Notes: generated by a model from the letters alone, not told the origin. 23,855 bases of DNA from Clostridia bacterium (GCA_900770255.1 CAAGJN010000058.1:1-23855); one strand, 5' to 3'. Shown: positions 15,244 to 23,607, counted from the stretch's first letter. Numbers and translations: made by a program.

Positions 15244-15735
15244 ATGAAGAATGATCTGCGTGAAATAATAAGGCAGTTCAACACGCTCTCGTGCGTGCAC
15301 AGGTACTATATCTCGAAAACCGCGAGCAGCCTCGGTGTTTACCGCGGCCAGCCGCGTATGCTCGAATATCTTACCGAGCACGGCGAATCGACCCAGCGCG
15401 ACATAGCGGAGGCTATGCACATCACGCCGGCGTCGGTTGCGGTGAGCGTCAAACGCATGGCAAAGGCCGGGCTCATTGAAAAAACTGCGGATGAGAACGA
15501 CCTACGGTTCAATAAGATAAAGATAACTCCCAAGGGCGAGGAGATAAACCGCGCCTGCCGCGCCGAGTTTGATAAAACCGACGAGCAGATGTTCCGCGGC
15601 TTTTCGCCGCAAGAGATACAGCAGTTTTCGAGCTATCTTGAACGCATCTACAAGAACCTGTCGGTTGACAAGGTCGATCCCGAGGATATGCACAGTGTGC
15701 TCGACCGCGGGACAGAGAAGAATAAAGAGGAATGA
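15244..15735 (+). CDS. MarR family transcriptional regulator, cassette 2
   Basis: This 163-residue winged-helix regulator has an HTH at about 48-74 (STQRDIAEAM then recognition helix TPASVAVSVKRMAK) and a wing at 78-95 with ADENDLRFNK. C-terminal dimerisation helices include FSPQEIQQFSSYLERIY. GGGGCGGGG precedes the ATG. It is the first gene of a marR-ABC-ABC operon organised like the one at 10210-6055, with the ABC start 16 nt past its stop, so it probably autorepresses the operon. Its recognition helix differs almost completely from the first MarR, in keeping with the different palindromes. The effector is unknown. Confidence 0.92.
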   Translation: MKNDLREIIRQFNTLSCVHRYYISKTASSLGVYRGQPRMLEYLTEHGESTQRDIAEAMHITPASVAVSVKRMAKAGLIEKTADENDLRFNKIKITPKGEEINRACRAEFDKTDEQMFRGFSPQEIQQFSSYLERIYKNLSVDKVDPEDMHSVLDRGTEKNKEE

Positions 15736-15751
15736 GAGGTAAAAGGGTAAC

Positions 15752-17485
15752 ATGATAAAAAAGCTTCTGAAATATATCAAGGGCTACCGGGTATATTCGC
15801 TTTTAGCGCCTTTGACGATTATCGGAGAAGTGATGCTCGAGGTGCGTATACCGATGCTCATGGCCGATATCGTTGACGTGGGCATCAACGGCGGCGCGGG
15901 AGTTGACTATATTCTGTCAAAGGGCCTTCAGATGGTGCTGATGGCGCTCGCGTCGCTGCTGTGCGGAGCGCTGTCGGCGCGCTTTGCGTCTGTAGCCGGC
16001 ATGGGCTTCGGAGCAAATATCCGCGCGGAGCTCTTCGGCAAGGTGCAGGATTTTTCATTTGCAAACATCGACAAATTCTCAACGGCCTCGCTTGTCACGA
16101 GGCTGACAACCGATATCAACACCGTGCAGAACACCTATATGATGCTCATCCGCGTCTGCGTGCGCTCGCCGATCATGTTTATCATGGCGATTATCTACGC
16201 AATAAAGTTCAGCGCGCGGCTCTCGACCGTCTTTGCGGTCGTCGTCCCGGTGCTGGTCGTGGCGCTCGCAATAATCATGACGCATGCGTTCCCGCTTTTC
16301 AAACAGATGTTCAGGCGCTATGACGATCTCAATGCAACCGTGCAGGAGGATCTGATAGCGGTGCGCGTAGTCAAGGCGTTCGTGCGCTCGGATTATGAAA
16401 AGCAGCGCTTCAAGAAATCGAACGACGCGCTGATGAGTGCCTCTGTCGCAGCGGAGAGGCTGGTTATAATTAACAACCCGATAATGATGCTCTGTGTCTA
16501 CGTATGTATCATAGCGGTGCTTTGGTTCGGCGGCGGCTATGTTATCGAGGGCAGCATGCAGACGGGCGAGCTGATGGGCTTTGTGACCTACATCAATCAG
16601 ATAATGATGTCGCTGATGATGATATCGATGATGCTCGTCATGCTGGTCACTTCAAAGGCGGCGGTGTCGAGGATCATTGAAGTTATAGACGAGAAGCCCG
16701 ACATCAACGACGATTGCGCCGATCCCGAGCTCGAGGTGGCGGACGGCAGCATAGATATGAACGGCGTGTGCTTCAAATACAACATAAACGCTGAGAAAAA
16801 TGTGCTCGACAATATAGACCTCCATATCAAGTCGGGCGAGACTGTCGGCATACTCGGCGGCACAGGCTCGGCAAAGACGACGCTCGTCCAGCTAATTCCG
16901 CGCCTGTATGACGTGAGCTCCGGCGAATTGCTCGTCGGCGGCAGAAATGTCAAGGACTATAAGATAAAGACGCTCAGAGATTCGGTGTCGATGGTCCTGC
17001 AGTCAAACGTCCTGTTTTCCGGCACGATCGCCGACAACCTGCGCTGGGGCGATGAGGATGCCACGCAGGAGGAGCTCGAAAACGCATGCAAAATAGCGCA
17101 GGCACACGACTTTGTCATGAGCCTCCCTGACGGATATAATACGGATCTCGGACAGGGCGGCGTGAACTTGTCTGGCGGCCAGAAGCAGAGGCTGTGTATA
17201 GCGCGCGCCCTGCTCAAGAAGCCGAAGATACTGATCCTCGACGACTCCACAAGCGCGGTCGATACCGCGACCGACGCGAAGATACGTGACGGCTTCAAGG
17301 AAAACCTGGGCTCGGTAACAACAATAATAATCGCGCAGCGGGTAAGCTCGATTTCTCATGCGGATAAGATAGTTGTGCTTGACGACGGAAAGATAAATGC
17401 CGTCGGCTCCCATGAGGAGCTGCTCAAAAACAACGAAATTTACAGAGAGGTTTACACTTCTCAGCAGGAAGGGAGCGTGGCTTAA
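15752..17485 (+). CDS. Heterodimeric ABC exporter subunit, degenerate-site half, cassette 2
   Basis: This 577-residue exporter half is a close paralogue of the 7982-9733 product: shared MIK-LLK N-terminus, IDKFSTAS-V-RLTTD coupling region and C-terminal YREV--SQQ. It has six membrane helices in about 15-305. Its NBD has Walker A GGTGSAKT (369-376, Lys375), signature LSGGQ (473-477), Walker B ILILDD with Asp498 in place of catalytic Glu, and Gln529 in place of the switch His. It should dimerise with the next gene's product. Its stop TAA abuts the next ATG (TAAATG), so translation is coupled. Substrate unknown. Confidence 0.93.
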   Translation: MIKKLLKYIKGYRVYSLLAPLTIIGEVMLEVRIPMLMADIVDVGINGGAGVDYILSKGLQMVLMALASLLCGALSARFASVAGMGFGANIRAELFGKVQDFSFANIDKFSTASLVTRLTTDINTVQNTYMMLIRVCVRSPIMFIMAIIYAIKFSARLSTVFAVVVPVLVVALAIIMTHAFPLFKQMFRRYDDLNATVQEDLIAVRVVKAFVRSDYEKQRFKKSNDALMSASVAAERLVIINNPIMMLCVYVCIIAVLWFGGGYVIEGSMQTGELMGFVTYINQIMMSLMMISMMLVMLVTSKAAVSRIIEVIDEKPDINDDCADPELEVADGSIDMNGVCFKYNINAEKNVLDNIDLHIKSGETVGILGGTGSAKTTLVQLIPRLYDVSSGELLVGGRNVKDYKIKTLRDSVSMVLQSNVLFSGTIADNLRWGDEDATQEELENACKIAQAHDFVMSLPDGYNTDLGQGGVNLSGGQKQRLCIARALLKKPKILILDDSTSAVDTATDAKIRDGFKENLGSVTTIIIAQRVSSISHADKIVVLDDGKINAVGSHEELLKNNEIYREVYTSQQEGSVA

Positions 17486-19447
17486 ATGGCAGAACCTACA
17501 CCTCCCGGAAAAGGACCGGGCGGAGGCCACGGCTTCCAGAAGCCGCAGAACGCGGGCAAGACTTTTTCGCGGCTCATAAAATACATGGGCAGGTTCAAGT
17601 GGCAGCTCCTCGTCGTGCTTTTCTTGGTTGGCATAACAGCCGGCGCAGACGTTGCAGGAGTTTACCTGCTCGGCGACATAATCGACAACGGCATCGTCAC
17701 GCTTATCGGCACTTCGCCGAGTACGGAGGACTTTATGCCGCTGATCAAAAGGCTCGTTATTCTCGCGGTGATATACATCTGCGGCGCGGGCGCGGCCTAC
17801 GCCTATTCGCGCATTATGGTCAGCGTCGCACAGGGCACGCTCAACGTTATCAGGCGCGATCTGTTTGACAACATGCAGGATCTGCCGATAAAGTTTTTCG
17901 ATACACATACTCACGGCGAGCTGATGAGCCGCTTCACGAACGACACGGACACCCTGCGCGAGTGCATCAGCCAGAGCTTTATTCAGGCCGTCTCGTCGAT
18001 GATAACGATAGTCAGCACTTTTATTATGATGTGCGTCATTAGTCTTAAGCTCACGGTGCTGATACTGATTGCAATCGTCATAATCGGCTTCATTATCAAA
18101 TTTATCGGCGGTAGGAGCGCTAATTTCTTCCGTAGGCAGCAGAAGGCCGTCGGCGCCGTCAACGGATATATCGAGGAGCTCATAGAGGGGCAGAAGGTAG
18201 TCAAGGTGTTCTGCCATGAGAAAAAGGTCAAGGAGGGCTTCGGCACGATAAACGGCGAGCTGCGCCATGCGGCGACGAACGCAAACACCTATGCGAGCGT
18301 CATCATGCCGATAACGGGCAACTTGTCATATATCAACTACGCAGCCACCGCCATTGCGGGTGCGTTTCTCATAGTCAAGGGCTCGGGCGCGTGGGGCATA
18401 GGCGACGTGCTCCGCGGAGCGTTCGCAGCGCCGCTGACAATAGGCTTGCTCGCATCTTTTTTGCAGTATACAAAGCAGTTTTTCCGCCCGATCAGCCAGC
18501 TTTCACAGCAGTTCAACGTCATTCTTGCGGCTCTCGCGGGCGCGGAGCGCATATTCGAGGTAATCGATGCTCCGCACGAGGAGGACGACGGCTATGTTAT
18601 GCTCGTAAACGCCAAGAAAAACGCGGACGGCACACTCAGCGAATGTGCCGAAAAGACCGGGCTCTGGGCGTGGAAGCACGCTCACCACGACGGAACCGTC
18701 ACCTATGTCGAGCTCAGAGGAGATGTGCGCTTTGAGAACGTCACCTTCAGCTACGACGGCAGAAAGACAGTGCTCAAGGACGTTTCGCTCTATGCCCGCC
18801 CGGGCGAGAAGATCGCCTTTGTCGGCTCAACGGGAGCCGGAAAGACGACGATAACGAACCTCATTAACCGCTTCTACGATGTGCAGCAGGGCAAGATCAC
18901 ATACGACGGAATAAACGTAAAGAAGATAAAGAAGGACGATCTGCGCCGATCGCTTGCCATGGTGCTCCAGGATACACATCTGTTTACGGGCACTGTGCGC
19001 GAAAATATCGCCTACGGCAAGCTCGACGCGACACAGGAGGAGATAGAAAACGCGGCGAAGCTCGCAAACGCCCATTCGTTTATCACGCGCCTGCCGCAGG
19101 GCTATGATACTGTGATAACCGGCGACGGCGCAAATCTCAGCCAGGGTCAGCGGCAGCTTCTTGCAATAGCGAGGGCGGCTGTGGCGGATCCGCCCGTGCT
19201 CATCCTCGACGAGGCGACAAGCTCCATCGACACGCGCACGGAGCATCTGATAGAGCTCGGCATGGACAGACTCATGGCGGGCAGAACGGTGTTCGTGATA
19301 GCGCACAGGCTCTCGACCGTGCGCAACTCCGACGCTATAATGGTGCTTGAACACGGCGAGATAATCGAGCGCGGCAACCATGACGATCTGATCGCACAGA
19401 AGGGCAAGTATTATCAGCTCTACACGGGCCAGTTTGAGCTTGACTGA
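17486..19447 (+). CDS. Heterodimeric ABC exporter subunit, catalytically complete half, cassette 2
   Basis: This 653-residue exporter half is a paralogue of the 6055-7989 product. A Pro/Gly-rich cytosolic N-terminus (residues 1-20) precedes six membrane helices in about 38-350. An insert of about 43 residues (369-412, with VNAKKNADG and TGLWAWKH) comes before the NBD. Motifs are Walker A GSTGAGKT (447-454, Lys453), signature LSQGQ (551-555), Walker B VLILDE with Glu576, and His607. Together with the preceding subunit it forms one hydrolytic site (its Walker motifs with the partner's LSGGQ) and one degenerate site. GGGAG is 9 nt before the ATG. No strong terminator follows. Confidence 0.93.
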   Translation: MAEPTPPGKGPGGGHGFQKPQNAGKTFSRLIKYMGRFKWQLLVVLFLVGITAGADVAGVYLLGDIIDNGIVTLIGTSPSTEDFMPLIKRLVILAVIYICGAGAAYAYSRIMVSVAQGTLNVIRRDLFDNMQDLPIKFFDTHTHGELMSRFTNDTDTLRECISQSFIQAVSSMITIVSTFIMMCVISLKLTVLILIAIVIIGFIIKFIGGRSANFFRRQQKAVGAVNGYIEELIEGQKVVKVFCHEKKVKEGFGTINGELRHAATNANTYASVIMPITGNLSYINYAATAIAGAFLIVKGSGAWGIGDVLRGAFAAPLTIGLLASFLQYTKQFFRPISQLSQQFNVILAALAGAERIFEVIDAPHEEDDGYVMLVNAKKNADGTLSECAEKTGLWAWKHAHHDGTVTYVELRGDVRFENVTFSYDGRKTVLKDVSLYARPGEKIAFVGSTGAGKTTITNLINRFYDVQQGKITYDGINVKKIKKDDLRRSLAMVLQDTHLFTGTVRENIAYGKLDATQEEIENAAKLANAHSFITRLPQGYDTVITGDGANLSQGQRQLLAIARAAVADPPVLILDEATSSIDTRTEHLIELGMDRLMAGRTVFVIAHRLSTVRNSDAIMVLEHGEIIERGNHDDLIAQKGKYYQLYTGQFELD

Positions 19448-19484
19448 TAAAAAGTCTTTTTACTATATGAAAAATGTATTTTTG

Positions 19485-19493
19485 TGATATAAT
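19485..19493 (+). promoter_or_regulatory. Extended -10 promoter of DHHW lipoprotein gene
   Basis: TGATATAAT (19485-19493) is a full extended -10 element, about 50 nt before the ATG at 19544. No good -35 is present at the right distance, which extended -10 promoters tolerate. Confidence 0.6.
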
Positions 19494-19543
19494 ATAAGTA
19501 TGATATGTCCGTACCGCGCTGCGGCGTCAGAGGAGGATTTACT

Positions 19544-20635
19544 ATGAACGGAAAAAAACTTATCGCGCTGTTGCTCTCCATTTTACTCGCGCTTTCCCTT
19601 GCGGGCTGTTCGGGCCAAAGGGATGACCCCGGCGAGTCCGGCTCGAGTGCGGCCGGAACTACCGAGGAGCAGACGACCGTTCCGCAGACGAACGAGGACG
19701 GCAGTCTTGTCAAGCCGAAGAACGCCGTAACCGTCAGCGACGACACTCAGGTCATAGTGCACAGCGACACCTATCTACTCGAGATCGGCGACAGGCTCAT
19801 GGAACAGTATGGCAACGCGTACCAGAAAATGGCCATATACGCCGAGGATCTGAACAAACTCAAGACGCAGCTTCCCGACGCCAAGGTCTACTGCCTCATG
19901 GCGCCGACCGCGGTCGAGTTCTATGCCCCGGCGAAATACAATTCCGGCATGTCAAAGTCTCAGTATGAGGGCATAAGCTACATCTATGAGCGGCTCAACA
20001 ATATAACTCCCGTTGATGCATATACCGAGATCGCGGCGCACACGGACGAATATCTTTATTTCAGAAGCGATCATCACTGGACGCAGCGCGGCGCTTATTA
20101 CGCCTATCTCGCGTTTGCAAAAAGCGCGGGACTCACTCCTGTCAACAAAGATGATCTCCAGACCGGCAGGCTCTCGCCGTTTTTAGGCTCGCTTTACAAG
20201 GAGAACAAGACTGCGGCGCTCGAAAATAATCCCGACTATGTCGAGTATTTTATGCCCCCGGTCAACACGACGGCGATCGCCTCAGACAAGGACGCCGCAA
20301 TGACTGACAGCTACAGCATAAAGGTCATCAACACCGAGATAACCTCGTCAAACAAGTATCTGGCGTTTGTCGGCGGCGATCACGGCGTTGTCAAGATCAC
20401 CACCGACGCGCAGAGCGAGCGCAGCATCGTTGTTATCAAGGAGAGTTACGCGAACGCATTCGTGCCGTGGCTGTGCGCGAATTACAGGACGATATATGTT
20501 CTCGACCCGCGTCAGCTTACGGTCAACCTCTCGGATTTTGTCAAAACAAATTCGATAGGTGAGGTGCTGTTCCTCAATTATATGTATATCCCGACCAACG
20601 CAAAGTTCATGACCGCCCTCGAAGAGATGGGCTGA
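19544..20635 (+). CDS. DHHW/SGNH-like lipoprotein, AlgX/AlgJ-related
   Basis: This 363-residue precursor begins MNGKKLIALLLSILLALS with lipobox LAGC (Cys22), so it should be a lipoprotein on the outer face of the membrane. A Ser/Thr/Glu-rich linker (23-55) leads to a folded domain with RSDHHWTQRG (DHHW at 176-179), PFLGSLY (212-218) and IKESYANAFVPWL (Ser301). DHHW with a downstream serine in a KxSYANAF-type motif is characteristic of DHHW/AlgX-like SGNH proteins, several of which modify surface polysaccharides by O-acetylation. That role is an inference here. The ATG at 19544 follows GAGGAGG by 7 nt and gives a clean signal peptide. Unusually, no MBOAT acyltransferase gene is adjacent. Confidence 0.85.
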   Translation: MNGKKLIALLLSILLALSLAGCSGQRDDPGESGSSAAGTTEEQTTVPQTNEDGSLVKPKNAVTVSDDTQVIVHSDTYLLEIGDRLMEQYGNAYQKMAIYAEDLNKLKTQLPDAKVYCLMAPTAVEFYAPAKYNSGMSKSQYEGISYIYERLNNITPVDAYTEIAAHTDEYLYFRSDHHWTQRGAYYAYLAFAKSAGLTPVNKDDLQTGRLSPFLGSLYKENKTAALENNPDYVEYFMPPVNTTAIASDKDAAMTDSYSIKVINTEITSSNKYLAFVGGDHGVVKITTDAQSERSIVVIKESYANAFVPWLCANYRTIYVLDPRQLTVNLSDFVKTNSIGEVLFLNYMYIPTNAKFMTALEEMG

Positions 20636-20645
20636 TATAAAAGCA

Positions 20646-20685
20646 ACCCCGTCCGCAGGCATTCGCCTGCGGGCGGGGTCATTTT
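20646..20685 (+). terminator. Intrinsic terminator after DHHW lipoprotein gene
   Basis: A 15-bp stem (20646-20660 with 20665-20679, one T-G wobble) with a 4-nt loop is followed by CATTTTATATT. It is very stable, with a modest U-tract. Confidence 0.85.
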
Positions 20686-20741
20686 ATATTCGATTGAAGA
20701 TATGATTGAAAGCTTTGATAATGCTGTACCTTGCTTCTTTG

Positions 20742-20767
20742 CGAGCCTCGCCGGCAGGCGAGGCTCG
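20742..20767. repeat. Perfect 11-bp GC-rich stem-loop without U-tract
   Basis: CGAGCCTCGCC (20742-20752) and GGCGAGGCTCG (20757-20767) are perfectly complementary with a GGCA loop. It lies 50 nt past the stop of the minus-strand NhaD-type gene and 60 nt past the plus-strand terminator. No run of T follows on either strand. It may protect a 3' end, act as a weak terminator, or be a dispersed repeat unit. Confidence 0.5.
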
Positions 20768-20817
20768 GTTGACGGAATTTTGTCTTTGTCAAGCTGGAGA
20801 CGGCCTATCTAGGCGCG

Positions 20818-22212
20818 TTACGGCTTCCAGATCAGCCAGATGAGCAGGTAGCCCGTAATGACCGCCGAGAGCGTGAACGGGATGCCGTATTTCATGAAGG
20901 TGCTTGCCTTGACCTCGTAGCCTTCCTTGCGGAGAATGCCGATGCCCGTTATGTTTGCGGAGGCGCCTATCGGGGTCAGGTTGCCGCCGAGAGTTGCGCC
21001 GCAGAGCAAGCCGTAATACAAAATCTTAGGATCTATGCCGAGGTTCGTTGCGATGACGGGAATAACGGTGAGCATCGTCGCGGTGTAGGGAATGTTGTCG
21101 ATAAAAGCCGAAAGAATGACCGACATCCACACAATGACGGTGTAGACTATGAACACGCTGCCGGAGCTGCCGCCGACTTTCGAGATCGCGTTGCCGATAA
21201 TATCGATAACGCCCGCGTTCTTGATACCGCCGATCACGACGAAGAGGCCGACGAGCAGGACGATCGTGTAATAGTCGATCTCCTTGAACGCATTTTTGAC
21301 GATCCCGGTATTTTTTCGCAAGAGCTCGCGCACGATGCCGACTACAAAGAAAAAGATGCAGATAAGGCCGTTCGTGATCCCGGGCTTGTATATGCCGCCC
21401 TCGGCGGCGTTTTCCTTATAGGGAATGAACGAGACTGCGATCAGGCAGACAACTGTTGCGATGAGCAGGAAGGTGGGAAATTTGTCCTCTACCTTTGTGC
21501 GCTCGTTGATGTTGATCTTAGCGTTCTCCTTGCGAAACATGAAAAGAATGATCAGCACGCTGACCAGAGCGCCCGCTTCAACGACCCAGAACATGCCGGG
21601 CTTTCCGCTATCAACAAAGAAGTCGGAGAAGTCAAGATTTGCGGCCTTTGCAAGCAGGATAGAGGTCGTGTCGCCGACGAGCGTCGCGGCGCCCTGCAGG
21701 TTTGAGGATATGGCGATGCAGATAATGCTCGGCACGGGCGATATATCAAGCTTTTTGCAAAGCGCAAGCGCGACAGGCGCAATCATAAGCACGGTAGCGA
21801 CATTATCAACAAAAGCGGAGATTATGCCGGCAAAGAGGCTCATGCAAACAACAGCCCATTTGATATTTGGCATCTTTGAGATGAGAATATCCGACATAAG
21901 CTGCGGCATTTTCGATTCGATAAAAAGAAAAACCGTGCCCATGGTGCCGGCGATCATCATGATGACGTTCCAGTCTATTTCGCCGACGGCCTCTCTAAAG
22001 GTATAGCTGAACGAGCCGCTCCCGCCGGCTGTTCCGGCGAGCGAGAAGAAGCCTTCGCCGAAGATATCAGGCTTGAACGCGGCTATCGTTCCGAGAACGA
22101 CAAAAATAATTGCTGATGCTACTGCGACATACGGACGGATTTTCTGAAACGCCATCATAAGTATGTACGTAGCGGCAAAGAGTATCAGCGCGGTTATTGT
22201 GATACTGCTCAT
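20818..22212 (-). CDS. ArsB/NhaD-type (SLC13, ion transporter superfamily) permease
   Basis: This 464-residue polytopic membrane protein has about 11-12 hydrophobic helices and the two inverted repeats typical of the ion transporter superfamily. Repeat one has FVDNVATVLMIAPVALA (about 134-150) and SSNLQGAATLVGDTTS (169-184); repeat two has FIDNIPYTATMLTVIPV and GGNLTPIGASANI. Classical NhaD/ArsB members read GDPPN where this has GDTTS, so the ion (Na+/H+ exchange, arsenite, or an anion) cannot be assigned. I start at the ATG at 22212, with GGAG 9 nt upstream; the frame is open to 22275, but that stretch is leader RNA after a terminator. It is monocistronic behind a structured leader. Confidence 0.9.
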   Translation of the reverse strand: MSSITITALILFAATYILMMAFQKIRPYVAVASAIIFVVLGTIAAFKPDIFGEGFFSLAGTAGGSGSFSYTFREAVGEIDWNVIMMIAGTMGTVFLFIESKMPQLMSDILISKMPNIKWAVVCMSLFAGIISAFVDNVATVLMIAPVALALCKKLDISPVPSIICIAISSNLQGAATLVGDTTSILLAKAANLDFSDFFVDSGKPGMFWVVEAGALVSVLIILFMFRKENAKININERTKVEDKFPTFLLIATVVCLIAVSFIPYKENAAEGGIYKPGITNGLICIFFFVVGIVRELLRKNTGIVKNAFKEIDYYTIVLLVGLFVVIGGIKNAGVIDIIGNAISKVGGSSGSVFIVYTVIVWMSVILSAFIDNIPYTATMLTVIPVIATNLGIDPKILYYGLLCGATLGGNLTPIGASANITGIGILRKEGYEVKASTFMKYGIPFTLSAVITGYLLIWLIWKP

Positions 22213-22420
22213 TGTTTCACACTCCGAAAAAATTTCTTCACAGCAAATTCCTAGTGAAACGTTTCTATTCCCCAAAGGATAAAAAACGCGCCCGGACGAT
22301 ACCGAGCGCGGAAATATCCAGTTATTTCAAGTACGGATACGGCGAGGACCGATACCGCAACCTCAAATAAATAGCCCGTGAGGGCTATGACAGACTCCAC
22401 CACTCATTATTCGGCTGCAC
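22213..22420 (-). promoter_or_regulatory. Structured leader RNA, candidate riboswitch or attenuator
   Basis: The transcript from the promoter at 22427-22455 would carry about 110 nt before an intrinsic terminator (22310-22281) and then about 70 nt to the ATG. Within the first part are a perfect 7-bp hairpin (ATAGCCC-TCAC-GGGCTAT), a longer-range pairing of TATTT-AG with CT-AAATA around a GG mismatch, and a competing TATCC/GGATA pairing that uses part of the same strand. Alternative pairings ahead of a terminator are the expected design of a switch. I could not match it to a known riboswitch class by eye. A 14-codon frame in it lacks an SD. Confidence 0.6.
22281..22310 (-). terminator. Intrinsic terminator inside the NhaD-type gene leader
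   Basis: On the minus strand CGCGCTCGG (22310-22302) pairs with CCGGGCGCG (22295-22287), 9 bp with one U-G wobble and a 6-nt loop, followed directly by six T residues (22286-22281). Its place between promoter and start codon means that it must be bypassed for expression. Confidence 0.82.
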
Positions 22421-22426
22421 TCGACT

Positions 22427-22455
22427 ATTATATTAAATCGCGAGGCGGGAGTCAA
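22427..22455 (-). promoter_or_regulatory. Sigma-A promoter of NhaD-type gene
   Basis: On the minus strand TTGACT (22455-22450), 17 nt, and TATAAT (22432-22427): eleven of twelve consensus bases. It lies just past the hemW stop at 22482, so the permease gene is not simply part of a hemW operon. Confidence 0.82.
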
Positions 22456-22481
22456 GAACTTTTTTGACAATTTATGTAAAA

Positions 22482-23579
22482 CTATATCATTTCCGATATA
22501 ACGGCGTTGGAAACAAGAAAACCCTGTCGGGTCAGGGCGATGTGGTTGCAGTCGCAGACGGTCAGACCGAGCCTTGAAAGTTCCCGTGCTTTTTCGAGCG
22601 TCGCCTGCTCAACGGCATGACCGAAGCGCTCCTCAGCCTGTGAGAACACCAGACCCTCCGTCAGGCGCAGACGAAGCATGACATATTCTTCAAAGTTTCC
22701 TCCGTTGCCGTCGGGGACCGGGGAGCAGCCGTTTATAAACGCCTCTGTGTCGCGCGGAAAGAAAAATCTCTTGCCGCCCGCGAACGAGTGCGCCGCAGGG
22801 CCGATGCCGAGATATTCGCGGCAGTCCCAGTATTTCAGATTGTGCCTGCTCTCATAGCCGGGAATGGAGAAATTTGAGATCTCATACTGCAGGAAACCAC
22901 GCTTCCCGAGTTCCTCACAGGCAGTGAGATAAAGCTCGCAGGTCTCGTCCTCATCGGGCAGGCCGAGCTGTTCGCGCCTGTCCCAAAAACGGGTTCCTTC
23001 CTCGAGCTTGAGTATATATGCGCTGATATGCCGCACTCCCTCGTCGGCGCAGAAGCTAATGCTGTCGATGAGCGACTGCTTCGTCTGCCCCGGGACGGCG
23101 AGCATGAGATCGAGCGATATGTTTTCTATGCCCGCATCCTGAGCTCCTTTGACGGCAAGCGATACGTCGCTGTGGCCGCTGAGCCTGCCGAGCGCGCGCC
23201 GCTCCGAGTCGTTTGCCGACTGCATACCCATGGATATGCGGTTGACCCCCACCGCCTTGAGAGCGGAGAAATCGAGGCCCTTTTTTGCCGCGTCGAACGG
23301 GTTGCACTCGACTGTCACTTCCGCACCGACGTCTGCAAAGTTCATCGCCGCGCGGAGTATGCGGCTCAGGCGCGCCGCCCCGAGCGCTGACGGAGTTCCG
23401 CCGCCGATATAGACCGTGTCAAAGCGCAGCGCGTATTGGCGCACGAGCTCAGGTATGCGCTTTTCGAGCGCCGATATATAGCTGTCCGCCGCAGATTCAT
23501 CGAGCTTTGATGAAAAGAAATCGCAGTAAGGGCACCTGCTGCGGCAAAACGGTATGTGAATATAAAGACCGGCGCTCAT
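22482..23579 (-). CDS. hemW: Radical SAM protein HemW (heme chaperone, HemN-like)
   Basis: The 365-residue protein has the radical SAM iron-sulfur motif CRSRCPYC (Cys12, 16, 19) followed by DF, the HemW form; true HemN has an additional Cys there. GGGTPS (59-64), ECNPFD, GVNRISMGMQS, the YEISNFS block and HNLKYWDCREYLGIGPAAHSF are all family segments. HemW was long annotated as oxygen-independent coproporphyrinogen oxidase but is regarded as a heme-binding chaperone that delivers heme to target enzymes. I start at the ATG at 23579, behind GGAGGAG; the open frame upstream to 23636 runs over the promoter. In many Firmicutes it neighbours lepA or hrcA; neither is here. Confidence 0.95.
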   Translation of the reverse strand: MSAGLYIHIPFCRSRCPYCDFFSSKLDESAADSYISALEKRIPELVRQYALRFDTVYIGGGTPSALGAARLSRILRAAMNFADVGAEVTVECNPFDAAKKGLDFSALKAVGVNRISMGMQSANDSERRALGRLSGHSDVSLAVKGAQDAGIENISLDLMLAVPGQTKQSLIDSISFCADEGVRHISAYILKLEEGTRFWDRREQLGLPDEDETCELYLTACEELGKRGFLQYEISNFSIPGYESRHNLKYWDCREYLGIGPAAHSFAGGKRFFFPRDTEAFINGCSPVPDGNGGNFEEYVMLRLRLTEGLVFSQAEERFGHAVEQATLEKARELSRLGLTVCDCNHIALTRQGFLVSNAVISEMI

Positions 23580-23607
23580 TTCTACTCCTCCAAGCTTTAT
23601 TAAGTAT

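Noticed and set aside
17003..18268. Long minus-strand open frame (421 codons) across the junction of the two cassette 2 ABC genes
   Set aside because: It is antisense to two certain genes, has low-complexity His/Asp/Arg-rich sequence with no domain, and lacks a convincing SD. It is a codon-bias shadow.
19448..19484. Possible terminator after the second ABC exporter (GACT/AGTC plus T-run)
   Set aside because: Only a 4-bp stem, too weak to support.
22213..22275. N-terminal extension of the NhaD-type permease
   Set aside because: It lies in leader RNA; the ATG at 22212 has a proper SD and begins directly at the first membrane helix.
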